A DNA stretch of 6,477 nucleotides from Lysobacterales bacterium CG_4_10_14_3_um_filter_64_11 (GCA_002782905.1 PFJA01000147.1:1-6477); one strand, 5' to 3'. Counted from the stretch's first letter, positions 1 through 5,949 are shown. Notes: a model not told the origin generated them from the letters alone. Numbers and translations are program-made.

Positions 1-329
1 CCCTGCAGGCCCGCCATCAGGATCACCGCCGGCGCCGGCACATTGAGGTTCAAATCGGCCGACTGTGCGCCCATCACTGCCGTCAACTCGTCGCGCACCA
101 CCTTGATCAGCGCCTGGCCCGGGGTGAGGCTGCGCAGCACGTCCTGCCCGACCGCACGCACCTTGACCCGCTCGATCAGCGCCTGCACCACCGGCAACGC
201 GACATCGGCTTCCAGCAGCGCCACACGCACTTCGCGCAAGCTCTCGCGAATGTTTTCTTCGCTGAGGCGGCCGCGGCCGCGCAGACGTTGCAGGGTGCCG
301 GACAGGCGTTGCGAGAGGGACTCGAACAT
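1..329 (-). CDS. ffh: Signal recognition particle protein Ffh, N-terminal part (cut by window edge)
   Basis: Ffh is the GTPase of the bacterial signal recognition particle. It binds 4.5S RNA and nascent membrane-protein signal sequences and docks with FtsY at the inner membrane. The first 109 residues are present. The protein begins MFESLSQRLSGTLQRL and continues with GRGRLSEENI (about 18-27) and LREVRVALLEADVALPVV (31-48), which is the characteristic helical N domain. It reaches AVILMAGLQ (101-109), just before the G1/P-loop, where the window ends. The ATG at 329 is chosen because it matches the usual Ffh start, and no longer in-frame start is needed. I see no good Shine-Dalgarno in front of it. 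The gene is divergent from ypjD, the same arrangement as in E. coli. The identification is firm; the M domain and GTPase motifs are outside the window and cannot be checked. Confidence 0.96.
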   Translation of the reverse strand, partial: MFESLSQRLSGTLQRLRGRGRLSEENIRESLREVRVALLEADVALPVVQALIERVKVRAVGQDVLRSLTPGQALIKVVRDELTAVMGAQSADLNLNVPAPAVILMAGLQ

Positions 330-358
330 GGGACGTGAACCAGGCGAATGGGCGGCAA

Positions 359-364
359 AGTATA
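359..364 (-). promoter_or_regulatory. Candidate -10 box for ffh (TATACT)
   Basis: On the minus strand the hexamer TATACT matches five of six positions of the sigma-70 -10 consensus. Transcription would start near 352, giving a leader of about 20 bases before the ffh ATG at 329. No good -35 is seen at 16-18 bases (GTGTCG at 382-387 is poor), so the site may depend on an activator or be recognised mainly through the -10. The expected -35 area lies inside the dyad at 371-394. For ypjD on the other strand the best I can find is TCGACA at 381-386 with the weak CATATG at 404-409, 17 bases apart. I would not call that promoter firmly. Confidence 0.4.
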
Positions 365-370
365 GCCTTG

Positions 371-394
371 CCGGCAGGTATCGACACCGGCCGG
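371..394. promoter_or_regulatory. 24-base near-perfect dyad between divergent ffh and ypjD
   Basis: Ten of the twelve opposing base pairs are complementary around a centre at 382/383. The arms read CCGGC-a-GGT-a-TC and GA-c-ACC-g-GCCGG, with mismatches only at 376/389 and 380/385. There is no unpaired loop at the centre and no T tract on either side, which fits a dimeric protein-binding site better than an RNA hairpin terminator. It sits in the only spacer between two divergent genes and covers the expected -35 region of ffh and the best -35 candidate of ypjD. The symmetry is directly visible; a regulatory role is inference. No regulator is encoded nearby. Confidence 0.4.
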
Positions 395-441
395 GCGAAA
401 AACCATATGCTGCACCGCACTGGCTGTGCGAAACTTGAACC

Positions 442-1233
442 ATGTTGACCGCCCTTGCCGCCGCCCTTGCCTACCTGATCGCCACCCGTGCGCTGGCTCG
501 CAACGTGTTCAATCCCGATGCCAGCAACCGCAATGCCCTGCGTACCGGCTTGCTGGGGGTGTTGCTGCATGTGGGCGTGCACCTGCGACTGTGGTGGCTT
601 GCTGGTGGTGCCGACCTGCACTTTTTTGCCGCGCTATCGCTGGTGGCACTCGGCATGGCCGTGCTGACCAGTACCGTCGGGCAACGGCAGCGGCTGGATG
701 CGCTCGGCGTGGTGGTGTTTCCGCTGGCGGCACTGTCGGCGCTGGCGCTGGCCAGTGTCGACGAGCGTAGCGCCAGTGCCGAAGTACTGGACTGGCGCAT
801 CGGCCTGCATGCCTGGCTGGCCTTGCTTGCCTATGCGACACTGGCCATGGCCGCGCTGCTCGCGATCATGCTGTGGCTGCAGGAGCGTGCCTTGCGGGCG
901 CGCCAGTTCACCCGTCTGCTGCGCGCCCTGCCGCCACTGACACAACTCGAAACCCTGCTGTTCCGCACCATTGCCGTCGGCTTCGCGCTACTGACCCTCA
1001 CCCTGATCACCGGCGTGGTGTTTGTCGAAGACCTGTTCGCCCAACACCTGGTACACAAAACCGTACTCAGCATCCTGTCGTGGGCACTGTTTGGCATCCT
1101 GCTGCTCGGCCGGCGCCTGCGCGGCTGGCGTGGCCGCCGCGCGGTGCGTTTCACATTGAGTGCCATGGCACTGTTGCTGCTGGCATTTTTTGGCAGCAAG
1201 CTGGTGCTTGAGCTGGTCCTGGCACGCGGATGA
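442..1233 (+). CDS. ypjD: YpjD-like inner-membrane protein of the CcsA/CcmF cytochrome c assembly superfamily
   Basis: This 263-residue polytopic membrane protein has the length of E. coli YpjD. Hydrophobic segments at about 3-18, 35-54, 61-78, 86-104, 121-146, 173-194, 207-224 and 238-259 suggest eight membrane spans. The superfamily includes CcsA and CcmC, which handle haem, and conserved-type histidines lie here at H123 (GLHAWLALLAYATL) and H205 (VHKTVLSILSWALFG). The tryptophan-rich WWD haem loop of true cytochrome c synthetases is not evident, so haem handling should not be assumed; E. coli YpjD itself is poorly characterised. The ATG at 442 is used because it begins the first hydrophobic segment, although no clear Shine-Dalgarno precedes it. 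The gene is divergent from ffh and followed by corB, the classic gammaproteobacterial neighbourhood. The family call is firm; the function is not established. Confidence 0.88.
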   Translation: MLTALAAALAYLIATRALARNVFNPDASNRNALRTGLLGVLLHVGVHLRLWWLAGGADLHFFAALSLVALGMAVLTSTVGQRQRLDALGVVVFPLAALSALALASVDERSASAEVLDWRIGLHAWLALLAYATLAMAALLAIMLWLQERALRARQFTRLLRALPPLTQLETLLFRTIAVGFALLTLTLITGVVFVEDLFAQHLVHKTVLSILSWALFGILLLGRRLRGWRGRRAVRFTLSAMALLLLAFFGSKLVLELVLARG

Positions 1234-1292
1234 TCGTGCGTGCGCCTCTTGAACCCTGCTGCGCGGCCCGCTTGCGGTGCTGCGCGGTGCTC

Positions 1293-1328
1293 GGAATCCT
1301 CATGTACACGGATGTACATTCTGGTTCC
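1293..1328. repeat. Palindrome with ATGTAC/GTACAT core
   Basis: The inner arms ATGTAC (1302-1307) and GTACAT (1314-1319) flank a six-base loop. The outer arms GGAA (1293-1296) and TTCC (1325-1328) are placed exactly symmetrically about the same centre (1310/1311), joined by one further C-G pair and one possible G-U pair. The doubly nested symmetry makes chance less likely than for a lone six-base palindrome. It could be an RNA hairpin or a protein-binding dyad. Confidence 0.5.
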
Positions 1329-1351
1329 CGCGCTCCGTGCGCCGTGCATTC

Positions 1352-1366
1352 GGTCGCTTCGCGACC
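1352..1366. repeat. Perfect 6-bp hairpin (GGTCGC-TTC-GCGACC)
   Basis: Arms GGTCGC and GCGACC are separated by a three-base TTC loop, within the block between ypjD and corB. There is no T run downstream on either strand, so an intrinsic terminator for ypjD is doubtful. It more likely belongs to the dispersed repeat that fills this spacer. Confidence 0.5.
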
Positions 1367-1431
1367 ACGCAGGCTGCGCCTTCCCTTCGCCGCTGCGCGG
1401 CTCGCTTGGTCGGGCCGCTCACCACGATTGC

Positions 1432-1438
1432 AAGAGGT
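1432..1438 (+). promoter_or_regulatory. Ribosome binding site that fixes the corB start
   Basis: AAGAGGT lies nine bases before the GTG at 1448. It is the clearest Shine-Dalgarno in the window. It supports the GTG start over the in-frame ATG at 1277, which would translate through the repeat block. Confidence 0.65.
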
Positions 1439-1447
1439 TACCGAGCG

Positions 1448-2719
1448 GTGAACGACATACCCTTGAGCACTTTGTTCGGCGCGTTGGCCATCTTGCTGGT
1501 GTTATCGGCGTTTTTTTCCGGCTCGGAAACGGCGCTGATGTCGATCAACCGCTATCGCCTGCTGCACTTGGCGCGCGAAGGCAGCCGCGGCGCGCGGCTG
1601 GCGCGCAAACTGCTGGAACAGCCCGATCGCCTGATTGGATTGATCCTGCTCGGCAACAACTTCGTCAACATCCTGGCTTCGGCACTGGCCACGCTGGCCT
1701 TCGTGCGCATCGCGGGCGAGGCCGGCTTGTTGATCGGCACAACCGTGCTTACCGTGACCGTGCTGATTTTCTCCGAAGTAGCACCCAAGACGCTGGCGGC
1801 ATTTCACCCCGAGCGCGTGGCACTGCCCGCGTCCTATGTGCTGTATCCGCTGATGCGGGTGTCCTACCCGTTGGTGTGGGTCGTCAACAGCCTCGCCAAT
1901 GGCGTGCTGTATGTGTTTGGCCATCGCCGCAGCGCCAATGTCAGCGCCACACTGTCGCAAGAGGAACTACGCACCGTGTTGATGGAAGGCGGCGCGCTGA
2001 TCCCCGACCAGCACCGGCGCATGCTGCTCAACATCCTCGCGCTGCAAGAGGCCTATGTCGAAGACATCATGGTGCCGCGCGGCGAGATCCTCGGGATCGA
2101 TCTTGACGACGATGATGCCACCTTGCGCGACAACCTGGCCAAGTTTCCGTTCAGCCGGGCGCCGGTTTACCACGGCAGCATCGACCAGGTCGCCGGCATA
2201 TTGCATCTGCGCAGCCTGATGGATGTGCCCTACGAGCAGATCACGCCAGCGCTGGTGGAGGCGCGCGCACGCAAAGTCTATTTCATCCCGGAGGGCGTAC
2301 CGCTACCGCAACAGCTGCTCGAATTTCAGCGCATGAAGCGCCGCTTTGCGATGGTGGTGGACGAATACGGCGAAGTAATCGGAATGGTCACCATGGCCGA
2401 CATCCTGGAAGAGATCGTCGGCGAGTTCACCACCACCCCAAGCCAGGACACGCGCCATGTTCGCCATGAGCCCGATGGTTCGCTGCTGGTCGATGGCCGG
2501 ATTGCCGTACACAGCTTGAATCGTCGCCTCGACTGGGCGTTGCCGACCGAAGATGCACGAACGCTCAGCGGACTGTTGGTGAGCCACCACGAAGCGTTGC
2601 CAGAGGTCGGCGTCGAGTTCGCTATCACCGGTTTCCGGATGCGGGTTGAACGCCTGGGCGATAACGTGATCGCGCAAGTGCGGGTGTGGCCGCCGGATTC
2701 GGCCAGCCGCGAGCAGTAG
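1448..2719 (+). CDS. corB: CNNM/CBS-domain transporter-associated protein, CorB (YfjD) type
   Basis: Members of this family are membrane proteins linked to magnesium/cobalt efflux and resistance. From the GTG at 1448 the product is 423 residues, close to E. coli YfjD. The N-terminal CNNM (DUF21) membrane domain spans about 4-158 and shows AFFSGSETALMSINR (21-35), LLGNNFVNILAS (67-78) and FSEVAPKTLA (109-118). A CBS pair follows at about 200-325, starting EDIMVPRGEI (205-214) and ending VDEYGEVIGMVTMADILEEIVGE (positions 304-326). The CorC_HlyC transporter-associated domain occupies about 335-415. The start is set by the ribosome binding site nine bases upstream; the longer in-frame reading from 1277 adds arginine-rich, repeat-derived residues unlike any family member. 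The gene follows ypjD, as in E. coli, and converges on radA with one base between the stops. Family assignment is strong; the substrate is inferred from the family. Confidence 0.93.
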   Translation: MNDIPLSTLFGALAILLVLSAFFSGSETALMSINRYRLLHLAREGSRGARLARKLLEQPDRLIGLILLGNNFVNILASALATLAFVRIAGEAGLLIGTTVLTVTVLIFSEVAPKTLAAFHPERVALPASYVLYPLMRVSYPLVWVVNSLANGVLYVFGHRRSANVSATLSQEELRTVLMEGGALIPDQHRRMLLNILALQEAYVEDIMVPRGEILGIDLDDDDATLRDNLAKFPFSRAPVYHGSIDQVAGILHLRSLMDVPYEQITPALVEARARKVYFIPEGVPLPQQLLEFQRMKRRFAMVVDEYGEVIGMVTMADILEEIVGEFTTTPSQDTRHVRHEPDGSLLVDGRIAVHSLNRRLDWALPTEDARTLSGLLVSHHEALPEVGVEFAITGFRMRVERLGDNVIAQVRVWPPDSASREQ

Positions 2720-2720
2720 C

Positions 2721-4091
2721 TCACGCCACCGCCAGCGCCTGCGCCAGCCGCTCCACCGCGATCACTTCCATGTCCTTGTACGGGTTGCGCCGGGGCGCAT
2801 TGGCGGCCGGTACGATGGCGCGCTTGAAACCGTGCGTGGCTGCTTCCTTCAGGCGCTCATCGCCATTGGGCACCGGCCGGATCTCGCCCGACAAACCAAC
2901 CTCGCCAAACGCCACGGTTTTATCCGCCAGCGGCCGGTCGCGCAGGCTCGACAGCACCGCCAGCAACACCGGCAGATCGGCCGCGGTTTCCTGCACGCGG
3001 ATACCGCCGACCACGTTCACAAACACGTCCTGATCGAACACCGCTACCCCACCGTGGCGATGCAGCACCGCCAGCAACATCGCCAAACGGTTCTGCTCCA
3101 GGCCCAACGCCACCCGCCGCGGATTGGCCAACGGTGATTTATCGACCAGCGCCTGCACTTCCACCAGCAACGGGCGAGTGCCTTCGCGGGTCACCATCAC
3201 CGAACTGCCCGGCTGCGGCTCTCGGCTACCGGACAGAAAAATCGCACTCGGATTCGGTACTTCCTTCAGACCCTTGTCGGACATCGCAAACACGCCCAGT
3301 TCGTTGACCGCGCCGAAGCGGTTCTTGAACGCACGCAGGATGCGAAAGCGGCTGCCCGATTCGCCCTCGAAATACAGTACCGCATCGACCATGTGTTCGA
3401 GCACGCGCGGCCCGGCGATGCCGCCTTCCTTGGTGACGTGGCCGACCAGAAACACGCTGGTGCCGGTTTCCTTGGCGTAGCGCACCAGCCGCGCCGCCGA
3501 CTCGCGCACCTGGCTCACCGAACCTGGCGCCGCGCTCAACAGTTCCGACCACAGGGTCTGGATCGAATCGGCCACGATCAACGCTGGCTTCACTTTCACG
3601 GCGTGCTCAAGAATGCGCTCCACCGTGGTTTCCGCCAACGCCTTGATGCCGCGCACCGACAACCCCAAACGCTGCGCCCGGCCCGCCACCTGCGACAGGC
3701 TTTCTTCGCCGGTGACGTACAGGCTCGGCACCCGCTCACCCATCGCCGCCATCGCCTGCAACAGCAGCGTGGATTTGCCGATGCCCGGGTCACCGCCCAC
3801 CAGCACGACCGAGCCCTCGACCAAACCGCCACCCAGCACCCGATCCAGTTCAGCGATGCCGGTCAGCGTGCGTTTTTCGTCGCCACCTTGCACCTCGCTC
3901 AGCGCAACAACCTGCGGCCCACCCGCGCCTGCCCAACCGGCATGGCGGGCACCACCGCGGCCGGCACTGGCCACCGCCAGCACAACCTCGCTCAAGGTGT
4001 TCCACGCACCGCACTCACCGCACTGGCCCTGCCACTTGTTGTGGCTGCCGCCACATTCGGCGCAGACATAGGCGGATTTGGCTTTGGCCAT
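2721..4091 (-). CDS. radA: DNA repair protein RadA (Sms)
   Basis: RadA is a RecA-like ATPase that drives branch migration and processing of recombination intermediates in the cytoplasm. The 456-residue product has the usual length. Its features in order are: an N-terminal C4 zinc finger with C10, C13, C24 and C27 (YVCAEC and QCGEC); a Walker A motif GGDPGIGKST at 99-108; VTGEES at 127-131 and on; a hydrophobic strand LIVADSIQTLWSE (171-183); the RadA-specific KNRFG at 256-260; and a C-terminal Lon-protease-like domain from about 285, containing GEVGLSGEIRPV (396-407). All key residues are present. I start at the ATG at 4091 because MAKAKxxYVC is the family's normal beginning. A GTG nine bases upstream (4098-4100) is in frame but would only add three residues. 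No strong Shine-Dalgarno is visible for either. The leader holds two mutually exclusive hairpins. Confidence 0.97.
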   Translation of the reverse strand: MAKAKSAYVCAECGGSHNKWQGQCGECGAWNTLSEVVLAVASAGRGGARHAGWAGAGGPQVVALSEVQGGDEKRTLTGIAELDRVLGGGLVEGSVVLVGGDPGIGKSTLLLQAMAAMGERVPSLYVTGEESLSQVAGRAQRLGLSVRGIKALAETTVERILEHAVKVKPALIVADSIQTLWSELLSAAPGSVSQVRESAARLVRYAKETGTSVFLVGHVTKEGGIAGPRVLEHMVDAVLYFEGESGSRFRILRAFKNRFGAVNELGVFAMSDKGLKEVPNPSAIFLSGSREPQPGSSVMVTREGTRPLLVEVQALVDKSPLANPRRVALGLEQNRLAMLLAVLHRHGGVAVFDQDVFVNVVGGIRVQETAADLPVLLAVLSSLRDRPLADKTVAFGEVGLSGEIRPVPNGDERLKEAATHGFKRAIVPAANAPRRNPYKDMEVIAVERLAQALAVA

Positions 4092-4112
4092 GGGGAACAC
4101 TCGCTCAACGGA

Positions 4113-4153
4113 TCAAGGGAAGCCCTTGAAACCGGCCGCACCGGGCTTTCAAG
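4113..4153 (-). promoter_or_regulatory. Alternative hairpins in the radA leader
   Basis: Read on the minus strand, CTTGAAA (4153-4147) can pair with TTTCAAG (4131-4125), extended by an inner CCGG/CCGG pairing with a two-base bulge. This gives an 11-bp stem over 4125-4153. The same TTTCAAGGG segment (4131-4123) can instead pair with CCCTTGA (4119-4113), giving a perfect 7-bp stem with a three-base loop over 4113-4129. The two structures share 4125-4129 and exclude each other, like an attenuator. No T run follows either stem, and the second ends 21 bases before the radA ATG. The pairing is directly visible; a regulatory role, and whether this region is transcribed with radA, are inferred. Confidence 0.35.
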
Positions 4154-4263
4154 AACTCTCCTAGTGTGCCGTGAGTGCGCGCCAACGCAAAGGAAAACCG
4201 TGCAAACCGACCCCCGCAACGCGAATGTACCGCTGCAAGGCGCAGACGATTACCCCACCGCAG

Positions 4264-4283
4264 GGGCGCGATACGTCGCGCCC
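4264..4283. other. Perfect 8-bp GC-rich hairpin downstream of tRNA-Thr
   Basis: GGGCGCGA (4264-4271) and TCGCGCCC (4276-4283) are exact inverted repeats around a TACG loop. Read on the minus strand it begins 33 bases past the tRNA CCA, so it could end or protect the tRNA precursor. No T tract follows, so it is not a standard intrinsic terminator. Read on the plus strand the loop would be UACG, of the stable UNCG class, but no plus-strand gene ends here. It may also be a copy of a dispersed intergenic palindrome. Confidence 0.45.
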
Positions 4284-4315
4284 AGATTCATCGCGATTTG
4301 GTTTGTTGTTGAAAT

Positions 4316-4391
4316 TGGTGCCGGAAATAGGAATCGAACCTACGACCTACGCATTACGAATGCGCCGCTCTACCAACTGAGCTATTCCGGC
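4316..4391 (-). tRNA. tRNA-Thr, anticodon CGT
   Basis: The 76-base gene folds into a full cloverleaf. The acceptor stem pairs GCCGGAA with TTCCGGC, followed by discriminator A and an encoded CCA (4318-4316). The D arm contains GCTCAGTTGGTAGAGC. The anticodon stem pairs GCGCA with TGCGT around the loop TTCGTAA, giving anticodon CGT, which reads ACG threonine codons. The T arm has the standard TTCGATT loop. It lies between ispH and radA on the same strand as both and has its own promoter at 4447-4475. tRNA genes can serve as integration sites, but nothing next to this one looks inserted. Confidence 0.96.
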
Positions 4392-4446
4392 GAATCTTGC
4401 TACCACAACACGCTGCCACGCATGAACGCCTTGCGGTGGGCGGTAA

Positions 4447-4475
4447 AGTTTAGGGGGTCGCTGGCTTGCGGTCAA
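4447..4475 (-). promoter_or_regulatory. Sigma-70-type promoter for tRNA-Thr
   Basis: On the minus strand, TTGACC (4475-4470) is followed after exactly 17 bases by TAAACT (4452-4447). The -35 matches the consensus at five of six positions and the -10 at four of six. Transcription would begin near 4440, giving a precursor leader of about 50 bases before the mature tRNA 5' end at 4391. The promoter starts 16 bases after the ispH stop, so the tRNA need not rely on read-through from the ileS-lspA-ispH transcript. Confidence 0.65.
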
Positions 4476-4490
4476 TTTTCGCGCTGCGAT

Positions 4491-5441
4491 TCACTCGACC
4501 AGCTTGAGCCGCAAGGCTTTGGGCAACGCAAATACCATGCTCTCTGGCTCGCCGTCGAGCTCGTGCACGGCGTCGGCACCGCAGGCGCGCAAGCGCGCAA
4601 TCACGCCCTGCACCAGCACTTCCGGTGCCGAGGCACCGGCGGTAACGCCGATGTGTTGTTTGCCGTGCAGCCACTGCGGCTCGATGTCGTCGGCATCGTC
4701 GATCAAAAATGCCTGGGTGCCCTGCTTGCGCGAGAGTTCGCTCAGGCGGTTGGAGTTGGAGCTGTTGAGCGACCCCACCACCAGCACCAGATCGCATTGC
4801 TCAGCCAGTTGCCGTACCGCGTCCTGGCGGTTCTGGGTGGCGTAACAGATGTCGTCGTGGCGCGGCCCTTCGATCGCCGGGAACCGCTGGCGCAAGGCAT
4901 CGATCACGTTATGGGTATCGTCCACCGACAGCGTGGTTTGGGTGGTGTAGGCAATCCGCTCGGGTTGCTTCACCTGTAACGCCGCCACATCGGCAACGCT
5001 TTCGACCAGATAAATACTGCCCTGCCCGCCTTCGGCGAGCCATTGGCCCATGGTGCCTTCCACCTCGGGGTGCCCGGCATGGCCGATCAACACCACATCG
5101 CGGCCGGCGCGGCAGTGCCGCGCCACTTCGATATGCACTTTGGTCACCAGCGGACAGGTGGCATCGAACACTTTCAGCCCGCGTTGTGCGGCTTCGGCGC
5201 GCACCGCCTGCGAAACCCCGTGCGCGCTGAAGATCACCGTCGCACCGGCCGGCACTTCGTCCAATTCATCGACAAAAATGGCACCGCGCTGGCGCAGGTC
5301 ATCGACCACGAACCGATTGTGTACCACTTCGTGACGGACATAGATCGGCGCACCGAGGGTATCGAGCGCGCGCTTGACGATCTCGATGGCGCGATCGACA
5401 CCGGCACAGAAACCACGCGGATTGGCGAGCACGATGTCCAT
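4491..5441 (-). CDS. ispH: 4-hydroxy-3-methylbut-2-enyl diphosphate reductase (IspH/LytB)
   Basis: IspH catalyses the last step of the MEP pathway in the cytoplasm, reducing HMBPP to isopentenyl and dimethylallyl diphosphate with an iron-sulfur cluster. The product is 316 residues, the same length as the E. coli enzyme. The three cluster cysteines are present: C12 (RGFCAGVDRAI), C96 (DATCPLV) and C199 (DDICYATQNRQ). So are the substrate-binding H41, H74 and H124 and the proton-relay E126 (GHAGHPEVEGTMGQ), T167 (YTTQTT), the SLNSSNSNRL block (224-233) and VTAGASAPE (266-274). The ATG at 5441 gives the canonical MDIVLANPRGFCAGV; the in-frame extension to 5585 is antisense to lspA coding sequence and is rejected. 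The start lies 7 bases after the lspA stop with no clear Shine-Dalgarno, suggesting translational coupling. It is the last gene of the ileS-lspA-ispH unit. Confidence 0.97.
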   Translation of the reverse strand: MDIVLANPRGFCAGVDRAIEIVKRALDTLGAPIYVRHEVVHNRFVVDDLRQRGAIFVDELDEVPAGATVIFSAHGVSQAVRAEAAQRGLKVFDATCPLVTKVHIEVARHCRAGRDVVLIGHAGHPEVEGTMGQWLAEGGQGSIYLVESVADVAALQVKQPERIAYTTQTTLSVDDTHNVIDALRQRFPAIEGPRHDDICYATQNRQDAVRQLAEQCDLVLVVGSLNSSNSNRLSELSRKQGTQAFLIDDADDIEPQWLHGKQHIGVTAGASAPEVLVQGVIARLRACGADAVHELDGEPESMVFALPKALRLKLVE

Positions 5442-5448
5442 GCCGCGA

Positions 5449-5949
5449 TTATCGCTGATCCGGCGCGACGCGGCGGGGCACAAAGCCGAACAGCGCAATG
5501 CCGATGGCACCGGCGACAATCGCTGAATCGGCCAGATTGAACGCCGGCCAGTGGTAGTCGCCCCAGTAGGCGTCGATGAAATCAATCACGTAACCATGCG
5601 TCAGCCGGTCGATCAGGTTGCCAATGGCACCACCAATCACCAATGCGTAAGGCAGAGCCTGGCGCCAGTCGTGGCGCTCGATGCGCGCCAGCCACCACGC
5701 CAGCAAAGCACTGATCGCGATGGCGAGCGCACTGAACAACCAGCGTTGCCAACCGTTGTGATCTGCCAGAAAGCTGAACGCGGCGCCGTAGTTGTACACC
5801 AATGTCCAGCTCAGCAGGCCGGGGATGATCGGCACCGGCTGGTGCAGTTGCAGGTGCGCCAGCGCCCATTGCTTGCTCACCGCATCCAGCACCACCAGCG
5901 ACAGCGACAGCCACAACCAGGGCAATGCACTGGGTTTGCCGGGCGTCAT
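5449..5949 (-). CDS. lspA: Lipoprotein signal peptidase (signal peptidase II)
   Basis: LspA is an inner-membrane aspartyl protease that removes signal peptides from diacylglyceryl-modified prolipoproteins; globomycin targets this family. The 166-residue product has the family length and about four membrane spans (roughly 9-28, 66-88, 98-114, 137-157). Conserved blocks are LDAVSKQWA (21-29), VYNYGAAFSFL (51-61), the first catalytic aspartate in GGAIGNLIDRL (D114), VIDFIDAYWG (121-130) and the second catalytic aspartate in FNLADSAI (D141). All active-site residues are present. The ATG at 5949 overlaps the ileS stop by one base (TGATG) and no separate Shine-Dalgarno is seen, so translation is probably coupled to ileS. 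Confidence 0.97.
   Translation of the reverse strand: MTPGKPSALPWLWLSLSLVVLDAVSKQWALAHLQLHQPVPIIPGLLSWTLVYNYGAAFSFLADHNGWQRWLFSALAIAISALLAWWLARIERHDWRQALPYALVIGGAIGNLIDRLTHGYVIDFIDAYWGDYHWPAFNLADSAIVAGAIGIALFGFVPRRVAPDQR

Larger units (their letters stand above)
1234..1447. repeat. Non-coding repeat-rich block between ypjD and corB
   Basis: These 214 bases hold no convincing gene. They contain a 17-base direct repeat, GCTGCGCGGC(C/T)CGCTTG, at 1258-1274 and 1392-1408 (16 of 17 identical, 134 bases apart). Between the copies lies an imperfect palindrome at 1293-1328 with symmetric GGAA/TTCC outer arms and ATGTAC/GTACAT inner arms. A hairpin follows at 1352-1366. From memory, similar GGAATCCTCATGTAC-type palindromic stretches are dispersed between genes in xanthomonads and betaproteobacteria, so this may be one copy of a genome-wide repeat; that is inference. 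It has no transposase, and I saw no long terminal inverted repeats. Neither palindrome is followed by a T tract. The corB ribosome binding site lies at its right end. Confidence 0.5.

Noticed and set aside
176..415. Small minus-strand frame spanning the ffh/ypjD spacer
   Set aside because: It runs through the ffh promoter region and out of frame into ffh codons, with no family resemblance.
1277..1447. N-terminal extension of corB from an ATG at 1277
   Set aside because: It would translate the repeat block into arginine-rich sequence unlike the family, while a good ribosome binding site and a GTG at 1448 give the normal protein length.
1240..2106. A 288-codon plus-strand frame overlapping the start of corB
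   Set aside because: It is out of frame with corB, rich in Arg/Ala/His, has no recognisable domain, and starts inside the repeat block.
4092..4100. radA start at the upstream GTG (4098-4100)
   Set aside because: It adds only three residues before the canonical MAKAKSAYVC start and has no better ribosome binding site.
4316..4391. tRNA-Thr as an integration site of a genomic island
   Set aside because: No integrase, no duplicated tRNA 3' end and no foreign-looking genes are present; both neighbours are housekeeping genes.
3393..4979. A 528-codon open frame on the plus strand across radA, the tRNA gene and ispH
   Set aside because: It is antisense to two certain genes and a tRNA. Its product has the His/Arg/Gln/Ala-rich look of a shadow frame in GC-rich DNA, and the stretch GAGNRNRTYDLRITNAPLYQLSYSGES is simply the tRNA gene translated.
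5442..5585. N-terminal extension of ispH
   Set aside because: The extra 48 residues come from a different frame of the lspA coding sequence, and the internal ATG at 5441 gives the exact conserved start and usual length.
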